Of a DNA stretch of 64,000 nucleotides, positions 28,385 through 38,098 are shown piece after piece. Location of the stretch: positions 58,231 through 122,230 of the forward strand of contig NZ_KE386818.1 in NCBI RefSeq assembly GCF_000428905.1. The letters are read 5' to 3'. This stretch comes from Brumicola pallidula DSM 14239 = ACAM 615 (GTDB lineage Bacteria; Pseudomonadota; Gammaproteobacteria; Enterobacterales; Alteromonadaceae). Numbering within the stretch: the first letter of the stretch is position 1; every line of letters begins with the position of its first letter. A program made the position numbers and the translations under genes. The notes beneath the pieces are model-generated. The model did no database searches. It was given only the letters and a program-made list of their open reading frames with translations, and had not been told where the DNA came from.

Positions 28385-29092
28385 TTATTTTAAATGTCGA
28401 CCACCATCTAAATGCAATGTCTGACCGGTTGTATAATCGCTGCTAAGCAAATAATTAACAGCCTTTACTGCTTCTTGCGCGCCTGGGCAAATTTCAAGTA
28501 AGGATTTTTTAAGTGCTTTTTCACGATAAGCGGCTGAGTCATCGTCATTAAACATGAGCAACGCAGGCGCGATGCTGTTTACTTTTACCTTTGGCGCTAG
28601 CAGTGCACTAAAAGACAACGTAAGATTATGCAGAGCGGCTTTGCTGGCCGCATATGCAATATGTTTTTTACTGCCCTTGACTTGCACATAGTCGGTCATG
28701 TGAATAATATCGCTCACAATATCATTCGCTGACAGCATATCTTGAAATGCTAAATTTAATTGATAAGGCGCATTTGCGTGCACTTGCATCATTTTTTGAA
28801 ATAGTGTGTTGTAATCTTCAGTGTCGGCTTCTTGATCCCAATCTGATGCGTTGTGGATAAGCGCACGTAATGACTTGGTGTGACTTTTTATATCTGAGAT
28901 AAGCTTTGATAAACCATCTTGAGTTGAAAAGTCAGCTTGTATTAATATTGCACCTAATGCTGTTAATTCATCTACTGAGGGCTTTTTTGTTCTATATGTT
29001 ACAATCACTTTATAGTGCTGAGCTAATAAATCTTTTGCTATTGCCAAGCCTAGGCGTTGGGTGCCACCTGTAATGAGTATGGGTGAAGTCAT
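28385..29092 (-). CDS. folM: Dihydromonapterin reductase FolM-like
   Basis: A 235-residue short-chain dehydrogenase that reduces dihydromonapterin (and dihydrofolate). The NADPH-binding motif TGGTQRLG (8-15), Arg-rich strand 2 VTYRTKKP, NAS in ALIHNASDW, and catalytic YAASKAAL are present, with the FolM-like DYVQVKGSKKHIAY. Divergent from folE, about 190 bp apart: two pterin enzymes on one control region, which supports the assignment. Confidence 0.87.
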   Translation of the reverse strand: MTSPILITGGTQRLGLAIAKDLLAQHYKVIVTYRTKKPSVDELTALGAILIQADFSTQDGLSKLISDIKSHTKSLRALIHNASDWDQEADTEDYNTLFQKMMQVHANAPYQLNLAFQDMLSANDIVSDIIHMTDYVQVKGSKKHIAYAASKAALHNLTLSFSALLAPKVKVNSIAPALLMFNDDDSAAYREKALKKSLLEICPGAQEAVKAVNYLLSSDYTTGQTLHLDGGRHLK

Positions 29093-29283
29093 GAAAAAAC
29101 CGAGTCCTTTTGGTATGCGTTATTGATAGGTCAGTGAATCGAAGCTTAGAGGATATACGTTGCTTTTCTTAAATTCGAACAAAATTAACTTTTTTTGAAA
29201 AATTTAAGGAACAAAGGTGAAAAAGTAAACCTTTCTGACAATGTGTTACGTACTACTTTATACATAATTAAACGGAAGACCAA

Positions 29284-29985
29284 ATGTTAGCAAATGAAGC
29301 TATAAAAATTCGCGGAGCGGCTGTACCTTCAATTTCAGCTGAAGCGACTATTGTCCGACGAGCATTGGAAGCCAAGGGTCTTGAAACGCCGATGGCCGAA
29401 AACGGGTTAAGTAACGAAGAGAAAAGAATAAGAATTCAAGGAGCAATGCGAGTTGTAATGGAAACTCTTGGGCTAGATCTAAATGATGATAGCTTGCAAG
29501 ACACGCCAAATCGCATCGCCAAAATGTACGTGAACGAAATCTTTTCTGGCCTGGATTACCATGCATTTCCGAAAATAACTCAAATTGAAAACAAAATGAG
29601 CATTGACCAACCTGTGCAGGTGACCGACATCAGTCTGACCAGCACTTGCGAACATCATTTTGTTACAATTGATGGTACCGCTACAGTGTCTTATATACCG
29701 AAGGACACAGTACTCGGGTTGTCGAAGATAAATCGTTTAGTCGGTTTTTTTGCGCAACGCCCGCAGGTGCAAGAAAGACTTACCCAGCAAGTAATGGTGG
29801 CCATCCAAGCTTTGACCGGAACAGATGATGTTGCGGTTAGTATTAATGCAACGCATTACTGTGTTAAAGCTAGAGGTATTAGAGATAGCCAGTCTTATAC
29901 CAAAACGAGTTCGTTAGGAGGGGCATTTAGCAGCAACCCAGACTTGCGTCGAGAGTTCTATAATAGTACTCAGAGCAAGGGTTGA
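29284..29985 (+). CDS. folE: GTP cyclohydrolase I
   Basis: Makes 7,8-dihydroneopterin triphosphate from GTP, first step of folate and monapterin synthesis. The 233 residues carry zinc ligands Cys122, His125 ([10 protein letters not shown]) and Cys193 ([11 protein letters not shown]), and [23 protein letters not shown]. Close to E. coli FolE through the core, with an N-terminal extension of about 12 residues. ATG at 29284 has ACGGAAGACC before it. A strong terminator follows. Confidence 0.97.
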   Translation: MLANEAIKIRGAAVPSISAEATIVRRALEAKGLETPMAENGLSNEEKRIRIQGAMRVVMETLGLDLNDDSLQDTPNRIAKMYVNEIFSGLDYHAFPKITQIENKMSIDQPVQVTDISLTSTCEHHFVTIDGTATVSYIPKDTVLGLSKINRLVGFFAQRPQVQERLTQQVMVAIQALTGTDDVAVSINATHYCVKARGIRDSQSYTKTSSLGGAFSSNPDLRREFYNSTQSKG

Positions 29986-30016
29986 GTAAGTCTTAATGTA
30001 GAATGTATTTGGATAA

Positions 30017-30048
30017 AAACCCAAAGTAGTTGCTTTGGGTTTTTTTTT
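30017..30048 (+). terminator. Rho-independent terminator after folE
   Basis: AAACCCAAAG (30017-30026) pairs with CTTTGGGTTT (30033-30042) around a six-base loop, followed by a run of T to 30048. Confidence 0.95.
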
Positions 30049-30371
30049 GAATGAAGAATATGCACAAATTACTATGTTATTAAATGAAACCGAGTTTGCC
30101 TGTCACCTGTTTAGACGAGTTTTTGAACATCAAAAAAGGCATTCTCTCCCAGCATGTTCTTAATGTCCTTACCTCACTGCACAATGACCGTTAGCAATTA
30201 TAACGCTCCGGCACCATTCGGTACGTTTAGTGTGTATATTCATATCATTTTTAAACTCGCATTGTTTACAAACATTCCTCTATTCGCAGATTTAATTAAT
30301 GTGTATCCAGCTTTGCAATATATAAATTCATATCGTCACAATCGCGTTTTGAATCTGACGTGTTAACAGAA
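30049..30371. other. Intergenic stretch, no gene recognised
   Basis: About 320 AT-rich bases between the folE terminator and the 3' end of the convergent amylase gene. A 70-codon open frame at 30154-30366 has no Shine-Dalgarno site, odd composition and no recognisable features, so I do not call it. No RNA gene or repeat seen. Confidence 0.6.
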
Positions 30372-32438
30372 TTAGAATGCGAAGCGTTTGCTCATTTCAT
30401 TGCCAACCCCATCACGCACAACCACTTTGAGTTCTTTCATGGATTGTGTGGCTTCAGGCATTACAACCGCTCTATATGGCTGCGTATTATCCGTTGCAAT
30501 AAATGTCTCACGGTCTTCCTTATCGATTAAGTAAAAATCAACTTCGGAGAATGGCAGTGCTTTTTGTTCGCCAAATATTAAATTTACAGGAACGAATAAA
30601 CGATCGTTGTCTATATATGTACGAGGCATAACAATATCAAAAATTTCACTACCTTTATGTATTTGCTCAGCTTTTAGTAATACAAAACTCAGGGGCTCTA
30701 AGGTAGTCGTTAATTGGCCCTGTTGTACTTTTGCATTGTTACCAAAAACGCTAGAGTAACTTAGTGAATCTACTTTTATTGATACCTTTCGTGTTTGCAT
30801 GCCTATGTTAAAAATAGCCAAATATTCAATTTTTTCATTAGTGTCGATACGTGAAAATGCAATAATTCTATTAACGTTATCAATTAGTCTGTTCTGGTGA
30901 ACGCCGGTTCGTAATGCTTGGTGGTCTGCTCGTAATTTCGCAAATTTTTGCAGTGACTGGTAAATGGGGTGCTTTTGATTAAAGTTATCGTCCGCTGTAG
31001 TTTGGCGTGTACCAATAAGTGCGTTGTCATTATAAACATCTACTAATGAAGGGTCCATGTCTTCGCGCGCATCTACATCACCGCCATCGCCAGTAAAACC
31101 TTGCTCGTCACCGTAATAGACTACAGGAATACCGCGCGACATATACATAAATGCATGACCGAGCACACTTCGCTGTAGTTTTTCAGCTTCTGAAATATTT
31201 TTAAAACCTTGGTTTATAAACCAACCCACACGGCCAGCATCGTGGTTGCTTAAAAAATTCATGAGTAAATCGGGTGCTGAATCGGCATCTCGGTAGTAGT
31301 CATCGTTGTCGAATAACTGACCTAATCGGTTTACGTCTTTATTCTCAAACAGGCTGTCTTTCACATTAAAGTGAAAGCCAAAATCAAGGACTGAAGGCAG
31401 TTTACCTGCGGTCGTGAATTTGCTGAGTACCGCTGGATTGCCATCATAAACTTCTCCGAATATGTGAAAGTTAGGGATACCCACCGTTTTAGCGTGAGCA
31501 ATAATTGCAGGCCCAAAGCTCTGCCAAAAGCCTAAATCAACATGTTTTACAGTGTCAATTCTGAATCCGTCTGGTTTAAATTCATCAATAATATTTTTGA
31601 AGATTTGAGTCATACCAGCAACAACTTTAGGGTCAGAGGTTTTTAAGTCATCAAGTCCAGCAAAGTCACCATTAATGGCACTTTCTCCTTGCCAAAAACT
31701 GTCTCCTTGATTGTTGTAATAACTTGGATCGTTTAGCCACGCTGGAAATTTAACCGCTTTTTGTGAATCAAGCAGAAAAGGTGTATAGGTATCGCCATTT
31801 GCGACTTGTTCAGTGCTTTTATATTCACAGCCAGGCTGAGTTTTAATAAAAGTACCATCTGGATTGTGGCATTCTTTATATCTGATAACATCGGCTGTAT
31901 GGTTAGTGATAATGTCAAAAAATACTTTAATACCACGTGCATGAGCGGCATCAATTAAACTACGTAAATCTTCATTTGTACCAAAATGAGGATCAATTTC
32001 TGTAAAGTCGATAACCCAGTATCCATGGTGTCCGAAGCCGTCGCTTTGAATTGCACGGTTGCGTAATAGAGGCGTCATCCAAATAGCGGTTACACCCATG
32101 TTTTGGATATAGTCCAATTTAGTTTCAACACCTAGAATATCGCCGCCGTGAAATGCCCATTTGGAGGTTTTATCTAGTCCACCAAAAGAAATAGGACGGT
32201 TAGGGTCGCCATTATCATTATTCGGATTTGCATTATGAAAACGGTCGGGCATTAAAAAGTAAAAGATATCGTCTTTTACATCTCTAGTTAAGTAGTCAGC
32301 ATTCTCATTAATAACGATAGGATCAACGCTTTTTGCAGACGTCGACGCTTGCTGCGAGCAAGCACCTAACGAAAGGAGTAATGAACTCAACATCAGTATT
32401 CTTACTATTTGATGACTAGCCGAACTGCGTATTCCCAT
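30372..32438 (-). CDS. Alpha-amylase (GH13) lipoprotein
   Basis: A 688-residue glycoside hydrolase of family 13, acting on starch-like alpha-glucans. The N-end has a lipoprotein signal with lipobox LGAC (Cys27), so it is probably anchored in the cell envelope. GH13 regions are all visible: DIITNH (I), GFRIDTVKH with the Asp nucleophile (II), IFGEVYDG with the general acid Glu (III) and FLSNHD (IV). A C-terminal beta-sandwich domain follows the barrel, then an extra domain of about 90 residues. GGAAG lies upstream of the ATG. No other glucan genes flank it. Confidence 0.93.
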   Translation of the reverse strand: MGIRSSASHQIVRILMLSSLLLSLGACSQQASTSAKSVDPIVINENADYLTRDVKDDIFYFLMPDRFHNANPNNDNGDPNRPISFGGLDKTSKWAFHGGDILGVETKLDYIQNMGVTAIWMTPLLRNRAIQSDGFGHHGYWVIDFTEIDPHFGTNEDLRSLIDAAHARGIKVFFDIITNHTADVIRYKECHNPDGTFIKTQPGCEYKSTEQVANGDTYTPFLLDSQKAVKFPAWLNDPSYYNNQGDSFWQGESAINGDFAGLDDLKTSDPKVVAGMTQIFKNIIDEFKPDGFRIDTVKHVDLGFWQSFGPAIIAHAKTVGIPNFHIFGEVYDGNPAVLSKFTTAGKLPSVLDFGFHFNVKDSLFENKDVNRLGQLFDNDDYYRDADSAPDLLMNFLSNHDAGRVGWFINQGFKNISEAEKLQRSVLGHAFMYMSRGIPVVYYGDEQGFTGDGGDVDAREDMDPSLVDVYNDNALIGTRQTTADDNFNQKHPIYQSLQKFAKLRADHQALRTGVHQNRLIDNVNRIIAFSRIDTNEKIEYLAIFNIGMQTRKVSIKVDSLSYSSVFGNNAKVQQGQLTTTLEPLSFVLLKAEQIHKGSEIFDIVMPRTYIDNDRLFVPVNLIFGEQKALPFSEVDFYLIDKEDRETFIATDNTQPYRAVVMPEATQSMKELKVVVRDGVGNEMSKRFAF

Positions 32439-32517
32439 ATCAATGTTTCTTCCGTATCGTTATTTCCAATTATATAAAGTGTGACTGATTTACTTTTTCT
32501 GTAAACCCACTGCGTGT

Positions 32518-33489
32518 TTAAGGAACTTCTTGCCCGCGTGCAGTTTCGAGTAACAAATACCAATCTTCTCTGGATAAATTCACTTTGCTCGCTTGCTCGC
32601 ACTCCACAATTCTCTTTACATTAGTGGTACCAATCACGGGTTGAATATTGACCGGATGTTTCAATAACCAAGCCAGTAATATTGCGTTTGGATTACTTGA
32701 ATAACGATTGCCAAGCTGAGCCAATAATTTTGTTGTTGCCAGTTCAGTTAGTGTTGGCTTGTCACTCGGATTTCCTGTGAAAATACCTTTTGCAAGTGGC
32801 GACCATGCTTGCAACTGTATATTTTGTTGCTCACAAAATTCCATTGTTCCGCGCGGAAATCCGCTGTTGCAACCTTCTTTCATGTTGGTCGTTATACTTT
32901 CTTCAACAAAGTCGGCGTGCTGCAAGCTCATTTGTAATTGATTCGCAATAATAGGAAACGAGATTGCTGACTGCAGCCAGGCGATTTGACCTGCGTGCAT
33001 ATTCGAAACCGCCAAGTGGGAAAACTTACCCTGTTTGTGCAGTTTTTCCAACGCGACCGCTGAATCGTCAAGATCCATCAAGGGATCGGGACGGTGCAGA
33101 AATAAAATATCGACATTTTCGGAGTTCAAGCGCTGCAAACTACTATTTAGTGCTGAGGTTATCCATTCGGGCGACAAATCATATTGTTTTACTTCATGTG
33201 TTGGGGATAGCTTAATGCCAACTTTGGTTTGAAGCACCATATTTTTACGTAAAGAAGGTGTTGATTTTAGTACTTTACCAAACACTTCTTCAGCTTTGCC
33301 GAAGGTGTAAATATCGGCTAAATCAAATGTATTTATTTTATTTTCAAGGCACGTTTCAATAATTTTCTGTGCTTGTTTTACGTCTTTTTCTTGTGCGGGA
33401 GTATCATTCCAACCGCCACCTAATCCCATGCAACCATAAACTAATTGGCTAGCGTGAGGGTAATAGTCGTGAATAGGGATCTCAGTCAT
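32518..33489 (-). CDS. ydhF: Aldo/keto reductase, YdhF-like
   Basis: A 323-residue NADPH-dependent TIM-barrel oxidoreductase. The tetrad appears as Asp and Tyr in TFDLADIYTFGKAE, Lys in LQTKVGI and His in LFLHRPDPLMD. The LHRPDPLMDLDDSAVALEKLHKQGKFSHLAVSN block and C-end are close to E. coli YdhF. Substrate unknown. It lies 79 bp upstream of the amylase on the same strand, so co-transcription is possible. Confidence 0.92.
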   Translation of the reverse strand: MTEIPIHDYYPHASQLVYGCMGLGGGWNDTPAQEKDVKQAQKIIETCLENKINTFDLADIYTFGKAEEVFGKVLKSTPSLRKNMVLQTKVGIKLSPTHEVKQYDLSPEWITSALNSSLQRLNSENVDILFLHRPDPLMDLDDSAVALEKLHKQGKFSHLAVSNMHAGQIAWLQSAISFPIIANQLQMSLQHADFVEESITTNMKEGCNSGFPRGTMEFCEQQNIQLQAWSPLAKGIFTGNPSDKPTLTELATTKLLAQLGNRYSSNPNAILLAWLLKHPVNIQPVIGTTNVKRIVECEQASKVNLSREDWYLLLETARGQEVP

Positions 33490-33901
33490 TTTGTAAATCT
33501 CTGCAAGTCGTTAAATAAATGTAACAGCAATCCGCTAATGCTTACAAATGAATACGTATGGTTAAGCATGTTTTCATCATTTGGCGGTTATCGCTATAAA
33601 ATAGTTGTAGTTTAGAGATTCGGGATAAATTAGCAAAGATTAAGTGCTGAAAAAGCAAAGAAGTGATTTTTTTGGTGGCTATGGCATGAATCTATAACGA
33701 AATGCTTGTTTAGTATTAAATCGATAGAAAAAATTGATTTTGAACACTTAAAACGTAATTTTTTAGTCAATATTCTGATAAATATAATAAAAATGAAATA
33801 ATTTATAGTAGTCTAGGGTCTGTAGTAGGAAGGTCAAAAAAATGAATAAATCAAAAAGTGGTAGCAAGCAATGTTAAGAACTAAAAAGTGAAAGGGACAA
33901 C
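33490..33901. other. Long AT-rich intergenic region
   Basis: About 410 bases between divergent starts of the aldo/keto reductase and the DinB-like gene. AT-rich with many poly-A and poly-T runs; promoters for both must be here. An 11-codon frame at 33841-33876 has AGGAAGG upstream but is too short to judge. Nothing else recognised. Confidence 0.55.
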
Positions 33902-34408
33902 ATGTCAAATAGTTATGTAGATGTAATAGAGCAAGCAATTAGTGTGCTTGATGACATCAGTCTAGCCGATTACCAAGAAGTATTGGCTCCTCATTTTTCA
34001 AGCAGCATTGGGGCTCATATACGCCATATTGTGGATCATTTTCTTGCGTTAAAACAGGCAAGCACGAGCGGCGAAATTAACTATAATAAGCGAAACCGAC
34101 ATGGAGATGTTGAACAATTTCCGCATTCAGCTATTGCAACATGTGAAAGCATAACGGTATGGTTAAACGAGACTTGTAGTACTCAGTTATTGAATAAACG
34201 CGTTTTAGTCACCACGGACATAGATATGAGTCACACCAAAGCCGCAACGTGTGAGTCAACACTAGAGCGGGAACTTGTATTTGTAGCGAGCCATGCGATC
34301 CACCATTATGCACTTATTCGCATTATTCGAAATATGCAAGGCAAAGCCTTACCTGAATTTTTTGGTTACGCGCCTTCCACTATCTCGTACATAACCCGTT
34401 CAGCATAA
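33902..34408 (+). CDS. DinB-like four-helix protein
   Basis: A 168-residue protein of the DinB/YfiT-like metal-binding four-helix superfamily, activity unknown. Conserved His sets occur in SIGAHIRHIVDHFLALK (helix 2) and ASHAIHHYALIRII (helix 4), the usual metal ligands. ATG at 33902 has AAAGGGAC upstream. It precedes the PhnA/YjdM gene by 77 bp. Confidence 0.85.
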   Translation: MSNSYVDVIEQAISVLDDISLADYQEVLAPHFSSSIGAHIRHIVDHFLALKQASTSGEINYNKRNRHGDVEQFPHSAIATCESITVWLNETCSTQLLNKRVLVTTDIDMSHTKAATCESTLERELVFVASHAIHHYALIRIIRNMQGKALPEFFGYAPSTISYITRSA

Positions 34409-34485
34409 ATTGTTTTAAATCCACATTATTTTTGTGTGTTTGCGTGTTATTATGCGCTCAAGCGCACTCAATTCAGTTTTAATAT

Positions 34486-35049
34486 ATGTCTATAGAAACC
34501 ACCTTATACAGTCGTAGTAATAACAAATGCGAGCTTTGTACCAGCACCGAAAATTTATCTGTTTATTCACTACCGCATTCACCCAATGAAACCCCTAATT
34601 GCGCTGTTTTAGTCTGCGCTACGTGTTCTGATCAATTACAAGATAATACTGAATTAGATGTTAGCCATTGGCGTTGCCTAAATGATTCGATGTGGTCGTT
34701 GGTTCCCGCGGTGCAAGTATTGGCCTATCGTTTACTACATAGATGCAGCACTGAATCTTGGGCGCAAGATGCACTAGATATGCTATATATGGATGAAGAA
34801 ACTAAAGCATGGGGCGATGCGGGCGTAGCGGAAGACCATGAGCCAACACTTGACGTCAATGGAGTGGCCCTAGTTGCGGGTGATGCCGTTACTATTATCA
34901 AAGACTTAGATGTAAAAGGAGCTAATTTTACCGCTAAACGAGGCACTCCTGTGCGAAACATTGGCTTGAGCGACAATCCTTTGCATATTGAAGGTAAAGT
35001 AAATGGCCAGAGAATTGTCATTATCTCGGCTTACACTAAAAAGAACTAA
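34486..35049 (+). CDS. yjdM: PhnA/YjdM zinc-ribbon protein
   Basis: A 187-residue protein of the PhnA (YjdM) family; despite the old name it is not known to be needed for phosphonate breakdown, and the role is unclear. N-terminal zinc ribbon with Cys15-x2-Cys18 and Cys44-x2-Cys47, a linker domain with WSLVPAVQVLAYRLL, and the C-terminal SH3-like KDLDVKG, AKRGTPVRNI and HIEGKVNGQRIVI. Normal length for the long form of the family. Confidence 0.94.
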   Translation: MSIETTLYSRSNNKCELCTSTENLSVYSLPHSPNETPNCAVLVCATCSDQLQDNTELDVSHWRCLNDSMWSLVPAVQVLAYRLLHRCSTESWAQDALDMLYMDEETKAWGDAGVAEDHEPTLDVNGVALVAGDAVTIIKDLDVKGANFTAKRGTPVRNIGLSDNPLHIEGKVNGQRIVIISAYTKKN

Positions 35050-35127
35050 TGTTGTTCTTTGCATCATTTGATAAATATACACCAAGAGTAAGGTTCTTAA
35101 TACGTTGACAAGAATCTAGTATAATAT

Positions 35128-36882
35128 TCAGCATGATGAATTGGCGTCCCAATCACGATAAGCCTTATAGTCTTGGCCAACGTACAGTTTTAATAACTTC
35201 TCTGGCGCACTGGGGAAATGTACACTCAGCAGCAACCCGGGGGTGTGATTGAAACTCTTATCTATGCCCAATGCATGAAATCTAGCGCCCATTTTAAGAT
35301 ATTGACGCGCCAAAACAGGAATGTCTTTGCCATCCTCTTCAATACTTGTTAAAAATGCAGTGAAATGGTCTCGTAAATTGATTTTTTGAGCTAACTCGTC
35401 TATTTCTGCATGTGTATCAAATTCAAATGAATTGACCGGTTCAACCTGTGAGGCACTTTGTGCATCTATTAAGCCTTGTGCAATTAGCTTCACGCTGCGT
35501 GGGTCGAATAACTTGCTAATTGATACCGTTCCATAAAGGGTTCGGTATTGTGGAAACTTAGCTGCAAGTCTCCCTATACCTTTCCAAAGTAACAACAGAC
35601 CTTGATATGAGCCTTGCATTTCAGGGATTAAAAATGACCGGCCCATTTCCATGCAAGGACCTTGTTGGTTTGCAAAGTTGGATTTAAAATTAAACATTTT
35701 TTGCAAATATAAACCTTCTGGGCCCTGTTTTTGCGTCAATGTGTCAGTAAATCCTATTCGATAAGCCCCTATTATTTTTTTACTCACATTTCTCACGATA
35801 AAAAGGTGGGTGTAGGTTGCGTCAAATTTATCTGTATCTAAGGACTGACCGCTACCTTCGTTGTGCATTCGAAAAACAATTTCACGCAATCGAGCAATCT
35901 CCCGAACAACCAAGGGAAGCTGTGACTGGTAGCCGAAGTAGACCGAATAATCTTTATTTTTAAGTAATAATTGATCGCTAGGCAGAGCTTCAATTTCAAC
36001 GACTAATTGCGCCGATTCAATTTCTTTAATAATAGGTAATTGTTCGGTTACGTTGTCCCTAGGCCATTGATATCGCCAGCGTTGCTCTTGAGCGTAACTT
36101 AATGCTCTGCATAACATCGCTTTTTCGCTATGACTAAGTTGTTTGTCAAAGTGCTTGTGCTGAATAGGATTGCCAGTATTGATGACAATTTTAGCACCGG
36201 TTTTATTTAGTAATTGGTGTCCTAACAAAAGCATTCTTAATTTAAAATACACTTTTTCAATGCGATAGAAACTAGCACTATTTTTACCATTGACAAAAAT
36301 CGGGACGTATTGACACTTATCGATGCTTACCAAGCGACCAACCAGTTTATTCCAAATGTGCTCGCTTATACCTGACTTGGCCTTTTGATAATAAGAAACT
36401 TTACCTGCAGGGAAAATGAGTAGGGCGCCCTGAGATTCAACGTGTTTGACGCATTGACGTAATGAAGGTCCGTTTTTTGGATCGTTGGGTGACAGGGGAT
36501 TGGTAAAAATAAAGTACTCAGAAATTTCCTTAAAAATCCCCAGACCTCTGTTAGCTAACACCTTTAAGTCAGGTCGGACTTGGCCAATTTTGCGCGCTAA
36601 TATAACACCTTCTATGCCACCAAAAGGATGATTACTGGCAATCACTACGGGGCCACTTCTGGGAATTTTACCCTGTAATTCGGCGATACCATGAATATCT
36701 AATGCAAGTATTTGAATGAGTTTGTCGGAAAAATCTTCTTTGCTTAAGCCTTGCATTTCATGCTGGCGATAGAGTAGGTCCATTTTTTTGATGCCAAGCA
36801 GGCGATCAAGAAACCAAATAAGGACCTTATTACCAAAGTTGGGTTGTGGAGATATATTGCGAATACTAATGGCGCGCGGCAT
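35128..36882 (-). CDS. olsF: Fused acyltransferase resembling OlsF (ornithine lipid synthesis)
   Basis: A 584-residue two-domain protein. Residues about 40-300 are a PlsC-like O-acyltransferase (ASNHPFGGIEG at 82-92, LIFPAGKVSYY near 156-165). Residues about 320-550 are a GNAT-like hemolysin/OlsB-type N-acyltransferase (REIARLREIVFRMHNEGSGQ, DATYTHLFIV, GAYRIGF, LEMGRSF-type MEMGRSFLIPEMQG). This arrangement is that of OlsF, which makes ornithine lipids in one protein: the C-half acylates ornithine and the N-half adds the second acyl chain. ATG at 36882 has TTGGAATTC upstream; an in-frame TTG at 36891 is less likely. Substrate amino acid is inferred. Confidence 0.8.
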   Translation of the reverse strand: MPRAISIRNISPQPNFGNKVLIWFLDRLLGIKKMDLLYRQHEMQGLSKEDFSDKLIQILALDIHGIAELQGKIPRSGPVVIASNHPFGGIEGVILARKIGQVRPDLKVLANRGLGIFKEISEYFIFTNPLSPNDPKNGPSLRQCVKHVESQGALLIFPAGKVSYYQKAKSGISEHIWNKLVGRLVSIDKCQYVPIFVNGKNSASFYRIEKVYFKLRMLLLGHQLLNKTGAKIVINTGNPIQHKHFDKQLSHSEKAMLCRALSYAQEQRWRYQWPRDNVTEQLPIIKEIESAQLVVEIEALPSDQLLLKNKDYSVYFGYQSQLPLVVREIARLREIVFRMHNEGSGQSLDTDKFDATYTHLFIVRNVSKKIIGAYRIGFTDTLTQKQGPEGLYLQKMFNFKSNFANQQGPCMEMGRSFLIPEMQGSYQGLLLLWKGIGRLAAKFPQYRTLYGTVSISKLFDPRSVKLIAQGLIDAQSASQVEPVNSFEFDTHAEIDELAQKINLRDHFTAFLTSIEEDGKDIPVLARQYLKMGARFHALGIDKSFNHTPGLLLSVHFPSAPEKLLKLYVGQDYKAYRDWDANSSC

Positions 36883-37081
36883 GAATTCCAATGTCTTTGA
36901 AGTTGAACTATCTTGTCGATAATAGTGGTTCTTTATATTACCAAGATTATCCTTTTTTCTTTCATTTTGTTAGTGCTTCTTTCAGGTTTATTTAATATTC
37001 GCATTATGTCTATTCTGACCTAAACTTTTATCACAAGTTATAAATAGTTTGTTAACAAGATAATAAATATGAGAGAAACCG

Positions 37082-37999
37082 ATGCTACTAATGTCTCAAT
37101 TACATATTGATATTGCCAGAAACTCTACGGATGATTTCAACTTGTTTCACGACAAGAGTCGTTGGCATTGGTTACGAGGAAATCTATTTGAGGGCCCTAT
37201 AGCACTTGGCTTTCAGTTGGGAGGTTTTGTTGAGTATCAGTGCAAGTTACTGGCAATGAATAGTGCTAATGATTTGTATGTTGAGCAATTTAGGTTCAGT
37301 GGATATGAGTTTAATTTTGTACACTGCGTAGTGCCTGATGATGAGGTGAGTGTAAACCTTAAACAAGGCAAATGGTCCAGTGGCGATGGTTCTAGTGTTT
37401 ACAGTCGACGTTTTATTTTAAAGGCGAATAAAAAGCCTGCGATTGTAGGATTCAAGCGCGACGCTAATCAGATGACGTTGTCACTACCGACTAAATTACC
37501 ACCGATGCACATGTTAAATTCGCTGCCTGATAGAGAGCTTGCGCCGGGTACTAATTATTTCTTAAAACGTAAATATATGATCGTTGGTAACGCCAAAAAC
37601 TTTCTGGCCAGTGCTGGCGCAGAACAAAGTTTATTTATTGACGAGTTTACAGACAAAGTCGATTTTCCTGAAATGTATCCACTGGGGCTGATTTCCTCGG
37701 CATTACTGGAAAGAGCAGTGTTTGAGGATATTGATTTAATTTCCCATCCTATGATTTATAAAACTCAGAAACTTTGTATCGACAAACAGCAGTTAGAAGA
37801 TTTGCGTAGTAACGATCCCATTAATATTCTTGTGGGCCCAGATATTTCCGAGGATGCCAATGAGTTTGGTCCTGAATCAAGCAGTAAAACGCGGGTGATC
37901 CAAGAATGTGTTGCTTATGGGAAGGAGGAAAAACCATTGTTTATTGCAAAAATCACATTAACTCCTTTAAATAGCCTAGTAAACAAAAGTTATGATTAA
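37082..37999 (+). CDS. Double hot-dog-like (MaoC-type) protein
   Basis: A 305-residue soluble protein, not firmly recognised. Its N-part IARNSTDDFNLFHDKSRWHWL with FEGPIALGFQLGGFVEYQ resembles the DFNxxH and GPIxxGF turns of MaoC-type hot-dog hydratases, with Asp/His in the catalytic place; the second half (from about residue 145) may be a second hot-dog fold. It would act on acyl-thioesters. GAGAGAAACC precedes the ATG at 37082; a second ATG at 37091 is in frame. Divergent from the OlsF-like gene, about 200 bp apart, which suggests a link to acyl-lipid synthesis. Confidence 0.7.
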   Translation: MLLMSQLHIDIARNSTDDFNLFHDKSRWHWLRGNLFEGPIALGFQLGGFVEYQCKLLAMNSANDLYVEQFRFSGYEFNFVHCVVPDDEVSVNLKQGKWSSGDGSSVYSRRFILKANKKPAIVGFKRDANQMTLSLPTKLPPMHMLNSLPDRELAPGTNYFLKRKYMIVGNAKNFLASAGAEQSLFIDEFTDKVDFPEMYPLGLISSALLERAVFEDIDLISHPMIYKTQKLCIDKQQLEDLRSNDPINILVGPDISEDANEFGPESSSKTRVIQECVAYGKEEKPLFIAKITLTPLNSLVNKSYD

Positions 38000-38098
38000 T
38001 TAACGTCGTTTTTTTGCCCGCTTGGGTCCTAAATAAGGCATACTACCGGGCATAATTTTTGACCTCTATTTTAGACTCATATGCAGGATGGACTTGGC

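Noticed and set aside
30154..30366. A 70-codon plus-strand frame after folE
   Set aside because: No Shine-Dalgarno site, no recognisable features, composition like random AT-rich DNA.
33841..33876. An 11-codon frame (MNKSKSGSKQC) with AGGAAGG upstream, just before the DinB-like gene
   Set aside because: The Shine-Dalgarno is good but AG-rich runs are common here and there is no run of one amino acid or attenuator hairpin to suggest a leader peptide.
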